Assembly (NCBI GenBank): GCA_012959525.1
Contig: DUDB01000047.1
Location: 175,726-239,725, forward strand
Length of the DNA: 64,000 nucleotides
Direction: 5' to 3'
Source: Planctomycetota bacterium
Lineage (GTDB): Bacteria; Planctomycetota; UBA1135; GCA-002686595
In this document: in pieces, positions 35,646-44,009 of the stretch
Layout of the letters: every line of letters starts with the position of its first letter
Numbering within the stretch: the first letter of the stretch is position 1
Translations under genes and position numbers: made by a program
Notes under the pieces: generated by a model
The model's input: the letters and a program-made list of their open reading frames with translations, nothing else
Databases searched by the model: none
Told to the model about the DNA's origin: nothing

Positions 35646-36044
35646 ATGCGTCCTGACGACCGCCACTACCTTCCCTCCCACGAATGGGTCAAGACCGACG
35701 GTGACACCGTCGTGTTCGGCATCACCGATTTCGCCGTGGAGGAGCTCTCCCACGGAAACGAAGATGACCTGGTCTATTGCGACCTGCCCGAGCCGGGCCG
35801 CAAGCTCACCCAAGGCGAGACCTTCGGCGAGATCGAATCGGTCAAAGCCGTCGCCGACCTGAACTCGCCCGTCGCAGGAGAGGTCGTGGAGATCAACAAG
35901 ACCATCGAAGATCACCTTCAGGTCCTGGCAAAGGATCCCTGGGACAAGGGCTGGCTGATCCGCGTCAAGCCCGACAACACGAGCATGAGCCACCTGCTCG
36001 ACGCTGAAGGCTATGAGGCCTCGGTGGGCGAAGCGGACGAGTAG
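35646..36044 (+). CDS. gcvH: Glycine cleavage system H protein
   Basis: 132 residues, normal. The lipoyl-attachment site is K67 in FGEIESVKAVADLNSPVAGEV. The N-terminus RHYLPSHEWVKTDGDTVVFGITDFAVEEL matches the family ('..yt..HeWv......v.iGiTdyA...Lgd'). The usual Gly-Asp after the first helix reads LSHGNEDDLVY here, a small insertion. It shuttles the aminomethyl and reduced lipoyl groups between the P, T and L proteins. It is followed after 7 bp by the lipoyl transferase-like gene, which could load the lipoyl group on K67. Confidence 0.97.
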   Translation: MRPDDRHYLPSHEWVKTDGDTVVFGITDFAVEELSHGNEDDLVYCDLPEPGRKLTQGETFGEIESVKAVADLNSPVAGEVVEINKTIEDHLQVLAKDPWDKGWLIRVKPDNTSMSHLLDAEGYEASVGEADE

Positions 36045-36051
36045 AGCGCTC

Positions 36052-36819
36052 ATGACGCGGCCCTCGGTGCGGTCCGACTCAGGAGCCGTCGAGACATGGC
36101 GCCTGATCGAATCCTGGGACGCCGCCCCGGAGTTCAACATGGGCCTGGACGAGGCCCTGCTGGATGATCCAGGGGCGCCGCCCACGCTCCGGCTATACAC
36201 CTGGTCCCCCGACACCCTCAGCCTCGGCTACTTCCAGAAATGGGCCGACGTGCCGGGAACCGAGAACGCGGGCGCGGTGGTTCGGCGCATCACGGGAGGT
36301 GGAGCCATCCACCACACTCGGGAGTTGACCTTCTCCATCGTCCTGCCCCAAGACCACCCCCTCTTCCGGGGCCCGATTCCGCTCTCCTACGGACGCATCC
36401 ATGAGGCCCTGATCGCCGCCTTGTCCGGATTCGGGGTCGAGGCGAGCCTGGCGGGGCAGGCTAGCCTTCTCTCAGACCGCGAGAAGACGGGTATGTGCTT
36501 CCATGAATCGACCCCCTTGGACGTGGCCTGGGGCGAGCGCAAGGGAGTGGGGTCGGCTCAGCGCCGCCGCGGGGGCCGGGTTCTCCACCATGGCTCCATC
36601 AAGCTGGGGAGCACACCCCTGGAAGGAGACATTGCCACCCTTGAGGGCTACCTGCCCGGCGAGAACCCCATCGGAGCCTTCGCACCGGCCCTCTTACGAG
36701 AAATCGAGACGAACTTCGCCGTGCATCTTGAGAGGAGCGAACCCACCAACTCCGAACGGAGCGCGGCGCAACACCTCGGGGAGCGCTACGCGTCCCCATC
36801 GTTCTTGCGCCGGCGCTGA
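36052..36819 (+). CDS. Lipoate-protein ligase/octanoyltransferase family (LplA/LipM-like)
   Basis: 255 residues from the ATG at 36052. BPL/LplA/LipB fold: FNMGLDEALLDDPGAPPTLRLYTWSPDTLSLGYFQ (about 25-59), the conserved RRITGGGAIHHTRELTFSI (about 76-94), and the substrate-Lys region RKGVGSAQRRRGGRVLHHGSI (about 163-183). The adenylation part of full-length LplA is absent. The length and the lone catalytic domain fit LipM-type octanoyl transferases or short ligases, and sequence alone cannot distinguish them. It is in one operon with gcvT and gcvH, which implies that GcvH is its acceptor. Confidence 0.88.
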   Translation: MTRPSVRSDSGAVETWRLIESWDAAPEFNMGLDEALLDDPGAPPTLRLYTWSPDTLSLGYFQKWADVPGTENAGAVVRRITGGGAIHHTRELTFSIVLPQDHPLFRGPIPLSYGRIHEALIAALSGFGVEASLAGQASLLSDREKTGMCFHESTPLDVAWGERKGVGSAQRRRGGRVLHHGSIKLGSTPLEGDIATLEGYLPGENPIGAFAPALLREIETNFAVHLERSEPTNSERSAAQHLGERYASPSFLRRR

Positions 36820-36832
36820 CCTCAGACCCCGT

Positions 36833-37528
36833 CTACAGTCCGACGTCCAGCCACCATGGATCGGCGCTGGTGATGCTCATGCTGCAGCCGACAACCTGCA
36901 GACCATCGCCGACGCGTAGTGGGCGCCATGAATTCAACTCGGGGCGATCGCTCAGCCAACCCAAAGCCCCCGCCTCCTTGTGCAGGCCGTTGGAAATGGA
37001 TGGGGAGTTCGCCTTGGCACCCAACTCAAGGGTCAGCACACCCTTTCCGGTGCGGCCATCAACCGTTGAACGGCCGAGTGCGGTGATGCGCAGCGTCGAG
37101 GCACTCTCCAATTGGGTGGAGCGCTCCAAGCGAAGCCAGGCGGGAGGGCCTTCGCTGGTTGTGATGGTCAGCTCCAGACCATCCCCGACGCGTGCGCGCA
37201 CTCGAGCGGCGTCCAGCACAAAGAGGCTGGCAAGGCGCTTGTCGGTCGTGGGACGAACAGTGGTGACACCCGCGGCTTGAAGCCTGGCGTCGATCAAGGC
37301 AAGCACGTCGCTACTCGACGTACGCGCAGCGATGTACAAGCTCAAGTCCACCTGTACGAGTCGGGGCTCCATGGGTTGGGTGTCGAATGCAGTGACACTC
37401 AACTCCACCAGGGCCCCGTGCGGTCCAGCCGACCCATCGAGACCTAGCTGCACGCCACCCTGGGCGAGACAAGGGGATGCCGTTAGGCCGAACAACACGC
37501 AGGCGAGCGAGAAAAGGGAGCGCAGCAT
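36833..37528 (-). CDS. Secreted protein, unknown
   Basis: 231 residues with a clear signal peptide (LFSLACVLFGLTASPCLAQ). The mature part begins Gly-rich. It then has a segment with VDLSLYIAARTSSSDVLALIDARLQAAGV (strand then helix, about 60-88), and an all-beta C-terminal half with VVGCSMSITSADPWW. No family is recognised. It converges with the lipoyl-transferase gene, leaving 13 bp between the stops. It may be exported to the periplasm or surface. Confidence 0.65.
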   Translation of the reverse strand: MLRSLFSLACVLFGLTASPCLAQGGVQLGLDGSAGPHGALVELSVTAFDTQPMEPRLVQVDLSLYIAARTSSSDVLALIDARLQAAGVTTVRPTTDKRLASLFVLDAARVRARVGDGLELTITTSEGPPAWLRLERSTQLESASTLRITALGRSTVDGRTGKGVLTLELGAKANSPSISNGLHKEAGALGWLSDRPELNSWRPLRVGDGLQVVGCSMSITSADPWWLDVGL

Positions 37529-37641
37529 GGGCAGGAATGAGGAAAGGGATCAGGGAGGCGCGGTCCGCTCAGGGACAGGTTTCACTGCTGGGATCTACTC
37601 GACGCGCGCACCGCGCGGTTATTCCCACGCCCCTCCGCAAA

Positions 37642-37716
37642 TGGTTACCCCGCCAGGACTTGAACCTGAAATGACTGGACCAAAACCAGTTGTGTTGCCA
37701 ATTACACCACGGGGTA
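37642..37716 (-). tRNA. tRNA-Gln (anticodon TTG)
   Basis: Minus strand, 75 nt. Acceptor TACCCCG pairs with CGGGGTA, discriminator A, and encoded CCA (37642-37644). The D arm is GTGT-AATTGGCA-ACAC, and the anticodon arm ACTGG-TTTTGGT-CCAGT gives anticodon TTG, reading CAA (Gln). The T arm contains GGTTCAAGTCC. The U1-A72 pair is typical of tRNA-Gln. Confidence 0.95.
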
Positions 37717-37796
37717 ACGCTGGTCCGGGCGACAAGATAGCAACGCACCCCGTGAGAGTGGATCCCCCCGGGCGGGTTTTTCGGAGCCCAGAGACG

Positions 37797-39065
37797 TCAA
37801 TCCGGGAACTGGCCACGCACTGCCTGCAATCCGAGAACCATCGCCTGTGCCGTTGCCCAACGCCGGATTCGCTCCCGGCCCACGGGGGGCCAACGCCGCT
37901 CCAGGCTGGCGGTCTGCCCCTTGAAGTGCACCCCAAACCACACCAGACCCACGGGCTTGTCTTCGGTTCCGCCGCCGGGCCCAGCCACACCGCTGGTGGC
38001 CAAGGCCAGATCGGCTCCGGACCGCTCCGCCATCCCGCGAGCCATGGCCTCAGCCACAGGCCCCGAGACGGCTCCGTGGGCACGCAGCAGCTCCTCGTCC
38101 ACCCCCAGGCGCTCGACCTTGGCCTGGTTGGCGTAGGTCACGACAGCTTCTCGAAACACGCCGCTGATTCCAGCCACTCCGGTCAGGGCCTGAGCCAGTG
38201 CCCCACCGGTGCAGGACTCTGCGGTGGTCACGGTCGTACCTGTTGAGAGCAGCTCCATGCCCAGGACCTGGGCCGGATCCGACTCGTCCTCGCTGAAGAC
38301 ATGGGCCCCCAGGCGCTCGGTGAACTCCGTAGCGCGCGCAGCCAGGAGGGCTTGAGCCTCGCGCTCACCTTCAGCTTCCGCCACCAAGCGCACGGAAAGC
38401 ACACCGTCCTTGGCGGTCACACCCATGAGAGGATTGGCTCCGCGCTCCATCCAGTCCCCGACCTCATCCGCGAAGAGGCTCTCGGAGATTCCGAACAGAT
38501 GAAACCGCTGGACCCGGCGCACACTCCCCTCAACATCCTGACTTGCAAGCCAAGGGTGGAGGTACGTCTCCAGCATGGGCCCGTACTCTCTTGGAGGGCC
38601 GGGCAGAGCGAACACGTCGGCAGAATCCATGCGCATGTGGATCCCGGGCGCTGTCCCCTGTGCGTTCTCCAGAGAACGCGCGCCCTCGGGCAGGAGCGCT
38701 TGGCGTTCGTTCGAGGGGGGTGGGGTTCGGTCGCTGCGCTGATACCAGGCCTCGACCTGAGCCCAGGCCTCAGGGCTTGGCTCGAGGTTCACGCCGGCGG
38801 CCCGGGCGAGACCGTGCCGGGTCAAGTCGTCGAGGGTCGGTCCCAGGCCTCCGCTCACAAGCACGAGGGCATGGTCACGGGCCAGCTCCATCAAGGCTGC
38901 CGCGATGACTTTCTCCTCATCGCCCACCACCTGAACTCGCTCCAGGCTCCAACCGCGCTCCCCGAGAAAGCGGGCGAGGGCTGGGGAATTCAGGTCCACC
39001 TGGAAGCCATCCAACAGCTCATCGCCGACGGCCAGGGCCGCGGCCCTACGTCCGCGAACGGTCAT
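37797..39065 (-). CDS. cinA: CinA: molybdopterin-binding-like and NMN deamidase domains
   Basis: 422 residues, normal for full-length CinA. The N-terminal MoCF-like domain (about 1-165) carries LAVGDELLDGFQVDLNSPAL and LVLVSGGLGPTLDDLTRHGLA. The C-terminal CinA domain (about 260-420) has TTVTTAESCTGGALAQALT and SGVAGPGGGTEDKPVGLVWF, with the conserved Ser/Lys/Thr region of nicotinamide-nucleotide amidohydrolase. It recycles pyridine nucleotides by deamidating NMN and has also been linked to DNA-damage and competence responses. Its ATG overlaps the TGA of tatC by 4 bp, an operon arrangement without an obvious functional reason. Confidence 0.95.
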   Translation of the reverse strand: MTVRGRRAAALAVGDELLDGFQVDLNSPALARFLGERGWSLERVQVVGDEEKVIAAALMELARDHALVLVSGGLGPTLDDLTRHGLARAAGVNLEPSPEAWAQVEAWYQRSDRTPPPSNERQALLPEGARSLENAQGTAPGIHMRMDSADVFALPGPPREYGPMLETYLHPWLASQDVEGSVRRVQRFHLFGISESLFADEVGDWMERGANPLMGVTAKDGVLSVRLVAEAEGEREAQALLAARATEFTERLGAHVFSEDESDPAQVLGMELLSTGTTVTTAESCTGGALAQALTGVAGISGVFREAVVTYANQAKVERLGVDEELLRAHGAVSGPVAEAMARGMAERSGADLALATSGVAGPGGGTEDKPVGLVWFGVHFKGQTASLERRWPPVGRERIRRWATAQAMVLGLQAVRGQFPD

Positions 39066-39991
39066 TGGTCCGAACCGACTACCGATCTGGGAGCCACAAG
39101 ACGGCCGATCCAGATACCCACCTCGTAGAGGATCGCGATGGGGACGGCCATCATCATCTGGGTGTAGGGGTCGGGAGGAGTGATGAGCGCGGCCAGAAAC
39201 AAGGAGCCGACGATCATGTGCGGCCGAAACTTGGCGAAGGTCGCAGGCGCCACTATGTCGATTTTGGCCAGGGCCATCATGACCACGGGCAGCTGGAACA
39301 CACAGCCCAGAGCCAGAGTCAGGGTCACGAAGAAGGACCAGTAGTTACCGACACTCTCAAAGTACTGAATCTGCGTCAGGGTCATACGCGCCAGGAAGTA
39401 CAGGGCGTTCGGCACCATGACGAAGTAGCCGAACAGCACGCCGCCCAGGAACAGCGACGTCGAAAATGGGAAGTAGCGATACACCACTCCGCGCTCTTGC
39501 CGATAGAGGCCCGCTGCAACAAACATCCATGCCTGCCACAGGACCACGGGACCGGCCAGAAACAAACTGACGAAGAGGCACATCTTCAGGATGAAGATGA
39601 AACCGTGCGAGGCCGCATCCCCCTTCATCCGGTCGGGTACGCGCAGGTCGGTTCGAAGGGTCTTCACTTCGGGATAGCCCGCCACCGCGTACCACTCACG
39701 CCACTCCTCTGCGCCCAGGGTCGCAACCGGATCATCCTCGGCTTCAGCCAGAGCGATAGCCTCAGTCGCCTGCTGATCCAGGTCTGCGTTCAGTCGATCG
39801 GCGGCAATGGCATAAGGTTCAAACACCAGGTCCGTCAGGGGCACCCGGTAGGCCCAACAGGCGCAGAAGGCCACCGCCACGGCGATGGCGGAGCGGAACA
39901 ACCGCAGACGCAGCTCCTCAAGGTGCTCCCCGAGGGTCATGCGGCGATCATCCTCGTCGCTCTCGATCTTCTCGGTAACGTGCTCGACCAT
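39062..39991 (-). CDS. tatC: Twin-arginine translocase subunit TatC
   Basis: 309 residues, longer than the ~250 usual. The conserved start MTLGEHLEELRLRLFRSAIAVAVAF (about 18-42) and helix 1 are clear. The first periplasmic loop contains a ~70-residue insertion rich in Asp/Glu/Ala (about 60-130) before helix 2 (FIFILKMCLFVSLFLAGPVVLWQ). The later conserved FPFSTSLFLGGVLFGYF and RPHMIVGSLFLAALITPPDPYTQ are intact. Six helices are visible. It recognises twin-arginine signal peptides and exports folded proteins across the inner membrane. No tatA or tatB homologue is nearby. Confidence 0.95.
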   Translation of the reverse strand: MVEHVTEKIESDEDDRRMTLGEHLEELRLRLFRSAIAVAVAFCACWAYRVPLTDLVFEPYAIAADRLNADLDQQATEAIALAEAEDDPVATLGAEEWREWYAVAGYPEVKTLRTDLRVPDRMKGDAASHGFIFILKMCLFVSLFLAGPVVLWQAWMFVAAGLYRQERGVVYRYFPFSTSLFLGGVLFGYFVMVPNALYFLARMTLTQIQYFESVGNYWSFFVTLTLALGCVFQLPVVMMALAKIDIVAPATFAKFRPHMIVGSLFLAALITPPDPYTQMMMAVPIAILYEVGIWIGRLVAPRSVVGSDQ

Positions 39992-40045
39992 GTTGGGGTG
40001 ACGAACAGGGCTACGGGGCAGCCGCGGCTCGTGGGGCCAGACCTA

Positions 40046-40083
40046 TCAAAAAAGGAGGGGCGAGCCCAATGGCCCGCCCCTCC
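40046..40083 (-). terminator. Strong intrinsic terminator
   Basis: On the minus strand, GGAGGGGCG and CGCCCCTCC (40075-40083 and 40054-40062 on the plus strand) form a 9-bp GC stem, extended by an inner GGGCC/GGGCTC region, and are followed directly by seven T residues. It lies 59 bp downstream of the coiled-coil/BRCT-like gene. Confidence 0.9.
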
Positions 40084-40141
40084 AGAATACCTTGTGGCAC
40101 CTTGGACTCAGCATCCAAAGAGCCTTGAGTGCGGCTGAGCG

Positions 40142-41398
40142 CTACTTCTTGAAGTACTGCCTCAGATCGTTGATCGAGATGGTGTACACGCCTTGGGCTT
40201 GCGCGTCCTGGTACTCACCCAACTCTGAAGCCTGGATGGGCTCCTCGCTGGGCTCCCCATCGGCGTCCACAAAGACCGGACCGCCCACGATCAGGTAGTT
40301 GGTGGTCAGGTCGAGCTTGTCTTGGATGGTGATCCCGACGCTCTCGAGCAGAGCACGCACCTCAGCACCGTTGTAGGTACCCGAGAAGCGACCCACGAGC
40401 ACCGCGTAGCGGTCGCCATTGGGATCGAAGACCGGGTTGTAGATCTTGTCGCGTGCCCCGATGGGGTCGTAGCGATCCGCTTCGTCGAAGATGCGCACGA
40501 GGGAGCGATGCTCCTCAACGTCCGTGACCTCCGCCCAGCCCTTGGTCTGGCCTTGAATGGCAGGATTCGGATTGCCCGTGCGGACCTCGAAGACCATGCC
40601 ACGGCTGACGCGATCCGCAGCACCGCGGTTGATCCAGCCGGTCATCAGCCCGCGAGAGACGGCGAGCATTTCACCATCGGGGCCCGCGGTTTCCTTCAGG
40701 ATCTTGAGCTGTCGGTTGAGAGACGCCTGGCGGGTCGTCGCTGCGGACGCATCGCGCTGGGCCTGAGCCTGCAGGTCATCGATGGATCCTTTCTCGGTGA
40801 CCAGGTCGCTGTTGAGCTGGTTAACGGTGGAGCGCAACTGGGCGACGTCATTCTCAAGACGAGTCTTCTCGTCCCCAGACTGCTGCTCAAGGTCCGAATA
40901 ATCCTGGGCGGCCTTGTTGATCTTGCCTTGCAACTCGGAGGAGATGTTCTGGTTGGCCTGCTGAGCCGCTGAGAGCCGTCCCTCCGTATTGGCGAGCTGA
41001 GTCTTCAGGTTAGATACCTCCGTGTCCTTCTGACGGAGTGCATCAATCACCGGCTGAATGGCCTTCTCGTAGTCCTGTACGGACTCGGGCATGTCAACCA
41101 CCGCCCTCAGGCTGCTCAGACCATCGGCCGCCGTGGTGACGTCACTGGCCGAACCCAAGATCTCTCGGTTGTAGAAACCGAGGACCTTGGATACGTCGCG
41201 GGCCAGGTCGTATTCCACGCTGGCGCTTGCCTCGGCGGTTGCCGCTTTACCGTCCGCGATGACCGCTCGATCCTGAGCAATCACGGCCTCCTGGTTGGCC
41301 ACATAAGCAAAGCCGAGAGAAACGAAGAACAGGACGATCACGACGATCATCCAGGCTGCGGAGACGCGGGCAGCACCGCGCTGCGAACGCTTGTTCAT
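40142..41398 (-). CDS. Membrane-anchored coiled-coil protein with C-terminal BRCT-like domain
   Basis: 418 residues from the ATG at 41398. After a short basic tip there is one transmembrane helix (AAWMIVVIVLFFVSLGFAYVA, about 13-33). A long coiled coil follows, about 35-245 (LKTQLANTEGRLSAAQQANQN; EKTRLENDVAQLRSTVNQLN). The next part has a WINRGAADRVSRGMVFEV strand region, as in flagellar or trigger-type beta domains. The end resembles a BRCT domain: YAVLVGRFSGTYNGAEVRALLESVGI, then LTTNYLIVGG and a final SINDLRQYF. BRCT domains bind phosphopeptides or DNA. In a membrane coiled coil this is unusual. The partner is unknown. A strong terminator follows. Confidence 0.72.
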   Translation of the reverse strand: MNKRSQRGAARVSAAWMIVVIVLFFVSLGFAYVANQEAVIAQDRAVIADGKAATAEASASVEYDLARDVSKVLGFYNREILGSASDVTTAADGLSSLRAVVDMPESVQDYEKAIQPVIDALRQKDTEVSNLKTQLANTEGRLSAAQQANQNISSELQGKINKAAQDYSDLEQQSGDEKTRLENDVAQLRSTVNQLNSDLVTEKGSIDDLQAQAQRDASAATTRQASLNRQLKILKETAGPDGEMLAVSRGLMTGWINRGAADRVSRGMVFEVRTGNPNPAIQGQTKGWAEVTDVEEHRSLVRIFDEADRYDPIGARDKIYNPVFDPNGDRYAVLVGRFSGTYNGAEVRALLESVGITIQDKLDLTTNYLIVGGPVFVDADGEPSEEPIQASELGEYQDAQAQGVYTISINDLRQYFKK

Positions 41399-41855
41399 GC
41401 GGGCAGGTCCTGATAGGGGTCCCTGGCGGTCCCGAGGGGGGCGCGTGAGGACGAAGCCGGGGGGGGAGTAAATTGGATGCACGGAAACCACTGGGAAGCG
41501 GACCATCGGGCCGGGGGACGACTCGACACGGGCAGGAAGCCCATTCCGGGGCCATCTTGATACCCGAAGGCGCCTTCCACGGCAAGTCGAAAGCCCCTTC
41601 TCGGGTGCCACCTTGACCCATCCTGGCCCGTATCGACCCTAGGACCTCGCCCACAAGAAGGAGTCAAGGACCCGAAGCGGGTCCAGAGACAGTTCAATAT
41701 GTGGGGGTGGATTTGCATGGGAGGGTGTCTCTCGGACGGGTCCCTGGTTCCAGGGGCCCCCAACTGCGAGAATCGACCAAGCGCTCCTCCGCCAGCCGGG
41801 GCTTGCCGGGCCTACCCCCAGCATCCGCCCGGGTTTCCTCCCCCACACCATCTAT

Positions 41856-42497
41856 ATGCCCAGCACCACCGCATCCTCCAGGGCCACCGAGCCTCTGATC
41901 CTGGGAATCCTGGGGGGTGTAGCCGCCGGCAAGACACGGGTCGGGATGCGCCTCGCGGGGCCCGGAGGGTGCCTGATCCAGGCCGACGTCATGGCCCGGG
42001 AGGCCCTGGAGCTGCCCCAGCTGGTCCCCATGCTGACGCAGGCCTTCGGCCCCGATGTCCTGGATGGAGACGGAAAGGTGCGCCGGGAGATCATCGCCAA
42101 GCAGGTCTTTTCCGATCCCGGACTCCGGGAGACGCTAGAGGGCTGGATCCATCCGCGGGTTCGTGCGAGGATTGGGCTAGCCCTGATCGAGGCGCAGACC
42201 GCTGGCGCCGAGCCCATCGTGCTCGACGTTCCCCTGCTTCTCGAAAACGACAGTGAGCATGGGCTCGCCAGTCGCTGCAGGTATCTCGTCTTCGTGGACT
42301 CTCCGGCGGCCCTGCGCCAGGAGCGTGCCACCCAGCAGCGCGGATGGCCCGCCGACGAAGTCTCCCGACGCGAGGCCACCCAGATCCCCCTCTCTCACAA
42401 GCGCGAACGCGCAGACTTCGTGGTCGCCAACGACGGCAGCGACCATGACTTGAACAACGCCGTCGATCAACTGCGGGCCCAGCTGGGCCTGACCTGA
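41856..42497 (+). CDS. coaE: Dephospho-CoA kinase
   Basis: 213 residues. P-loop LGILGGVAAGKTRVG (about 16-30), then LIQADVMAREALE with the substrate-binding Asp, GWIHPRVRARI (about 95-105, the conserved IHP.V motif), VLDVPLLLEND (conserved 'D.PLLfE') and the lid region QERATQQRGWPADEVSRRE with conserved Arg. It catalyses the last step of coenzyme A synthesis in the cytoplasm. It is followed after 14 bp by rho on the same strand. The pair is a common bacterial order. The N-terminal ~12 residues are an extension. Confidence 0.95.
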   Translation: MPSTTASSRATEPLILGILGGVAAGKTRVGMRLAGPGGCLIQADVMAREALELPQLVPMLTQAFGPDVLDGDGKVRREIIAKQVFSDPGLRETLEGWIHPRVRARIGLALIEAQTAGAEPIVLDVPLLLENDSEHGLASRCRYLVFVDSPAALRQERATQQRGWPADEVSRREATQIPLSHKRERADFVVANDGSDHDLNNAVDQLRAQLGLT

Positions 42498-42511
42498 CCC
42501 CCTATCGGCCC

Positions 42512-43963
42512 ATGGCCCAGACCAAGACCAAACGCCCCTACAAGCCCAAGGCCCACGGCCACTCCTACCAGAAGCCCATGCCCAACAAGCCGGGTGGAGT
42601 CTTCATCGACTTCCACGCCCTGCCCGCCAGCCTGAGCGAGGACGAGTACAAGGAGTTGGTGAAAGGTCTGCCCAAGGCCAAGGGTCGCGGCAAGCCGAGC
42701 CCCGTGGAGCACACGGTCCTCTTGGCCACCAAGCTGAACGAGATGCACGAAGTGGCCGAGAAGGAGGGCGTGGCCGATTTCGTCGGCCGCACCCGCCGGG
42801 ACGCCATCTGGGAGATCACCACCCATCGCCTGAACTCCCGCATCCCGGTGATTGTCGAGGGGGTGCTGGACGAGCACGGCAAGGGGCACTACTTCCTACG
42901 CACCCACTCACGGGACTACATCCCCGCCGAAGAGGACGTCTTCGTGCCGCAGGAGCTGCGCGAGCGATATGGCCTTGTTCAGGGCATGACCGTGCGCGGT
43001 CCCCTGCGGGCCGTGCGCGAGGGTGAAAAATACCTGTGCCTGCACGACGTGGAGCAGATCGACGAGGCCGACCCCGAAGAGCTCAACGGCCGGACCCCTT
43101 TCAAGGAACTCGTGCCGCTCTACCCCGAGGAACGCATCATCCTCGAGGGGGCCCCCGAGAATCCCCTCGAGATGCGCATCGTGGACCTCATCACGCCGCT
43201 GGGCCGAGGCCAGCGGGGCCTGATCGTGGCGCCCCCGCGCACGGGCAAGACCGTGCTGCTGAAGATGCTGGCCCAGTCGGTGATGGCCAACGCACCCGAC
43301 GCGCACCTGATCATCCTGCTGGTGGATGAACGCCCCGAGGAGGTCACCGACTTCGAGCGCAGCGTGACGGGCAAGAACGTGGAGGTGGTGAGTTCCACCT
43401 TCGACGAGCCCGCGACGCGCCACATCCAGGTGGCCGAGCGGGTGATCGAGCGCGCCAAGAACATGGTCGAGGCCGGTGCCGACGTGATCATCCTGCTCGA
43501 TTCCATCACGCGCCTCGCGCGCTCCTGCAACGTCGAGGCGCCCAGCAACGGCAAGCTCCTCTCGGGCGGCCTGGAAGCCACGGCCCTGCAGTTCCCCAAG
43601 CGCTTCTTCGGTGCCGCGCGCAACATGGAGGACGGCGGCTCCTTGACGATCCTGGGCACGGCCCTGATCGAGACCGGGTCCAAGATGGACGAGGTCATCT
43701 TTGAAGAGTTCAAGGGCACGGGCAACATGGAGATCGTGCTCGACCGGCGTATCTCCGACCGACGCATCTTCCCCGCCATCGACATCAACCGCTCGGGCAC
43801 GCGCAAGGAAGAGCTGCTCTTCACGCCCGAGGAGATCGAGCGCATCTGGATGCTGCGCAAGGTGCTCAACGAGCTCGACCCGGTGGAGGCCATGGAGATG
43901 CTCATCCAGAAGATGCGCAAGACTAGCGTCAACGCCGAGTTCCTGATGACCATCGGCAGCTGA
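42512..43963 (+). CDS. rho: Transcription termination factor Rho
   Basis: 483 residues, about 60 more than E. coli Rho. The extra part is mainly N-terminal, a Lys/Pro-rich start followed by an acidic helical segment. The RNA-binding cold-shock-like domain contains GVLDEHGKGHYFLRTHSRDY (about 115-134). The ATPase core carries the P-loop VAPPRTGKTVLL at about 239-250, Walker B LIILLVDERPEEV, and the Q/R-loop RHIQVAERVIERAKNMVEAG. The end is TSVNAEFLMTIG. It unwinds RNA and terminates transcription, which suits a genome where few U-rich terminators are visible. Confidence 0.97.
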   Translation: MAQTKTKRPYKPKAHGHSYQKPMPNKPGGVFIDFHALPASLSEDEYKELVKGLPKAKGRGKPSPVEHTVLLATKLNEMHEVAEKEGVADFVGRTRRDAIWEITTHRLNSRIPVIVEGVLDEHGKGHYFLRTHSRDYIPAEEDVFVPQELRERYGLVQGMTVRGPLRAVREGEKYLCLHDVEQIDEADPEELNGRTPFKELVPLYPEERIILEGAPENPLEMRIVDLITPLGRGQRGLIVAPPRTGKTVLLKMLAQSVMANAPDAHLIILLVDERPEEVTDFERSVTGKNVEVVSSTFDEPATRHIQVAERVIERAKNMVEAGADVIILLDSITRLARSCNVEAPSNGKLLSGGLEATALQFPKRFFGAARNMEDGGSLTILGTALIETGSKMDEVIFEEFKGTGNMEIVLDRRISDRRIFPAIDINRSGTRKEELLFTPEEIERIWMLRKVLNELDPVEAMEMLIQKMRKTSVNAEFLMTIGS

Positions 43964-44009
43964 TCCGGTCTCGGATCACGTCCACCTGAGTGCTAGGTTG
44001 ACCCCCACG

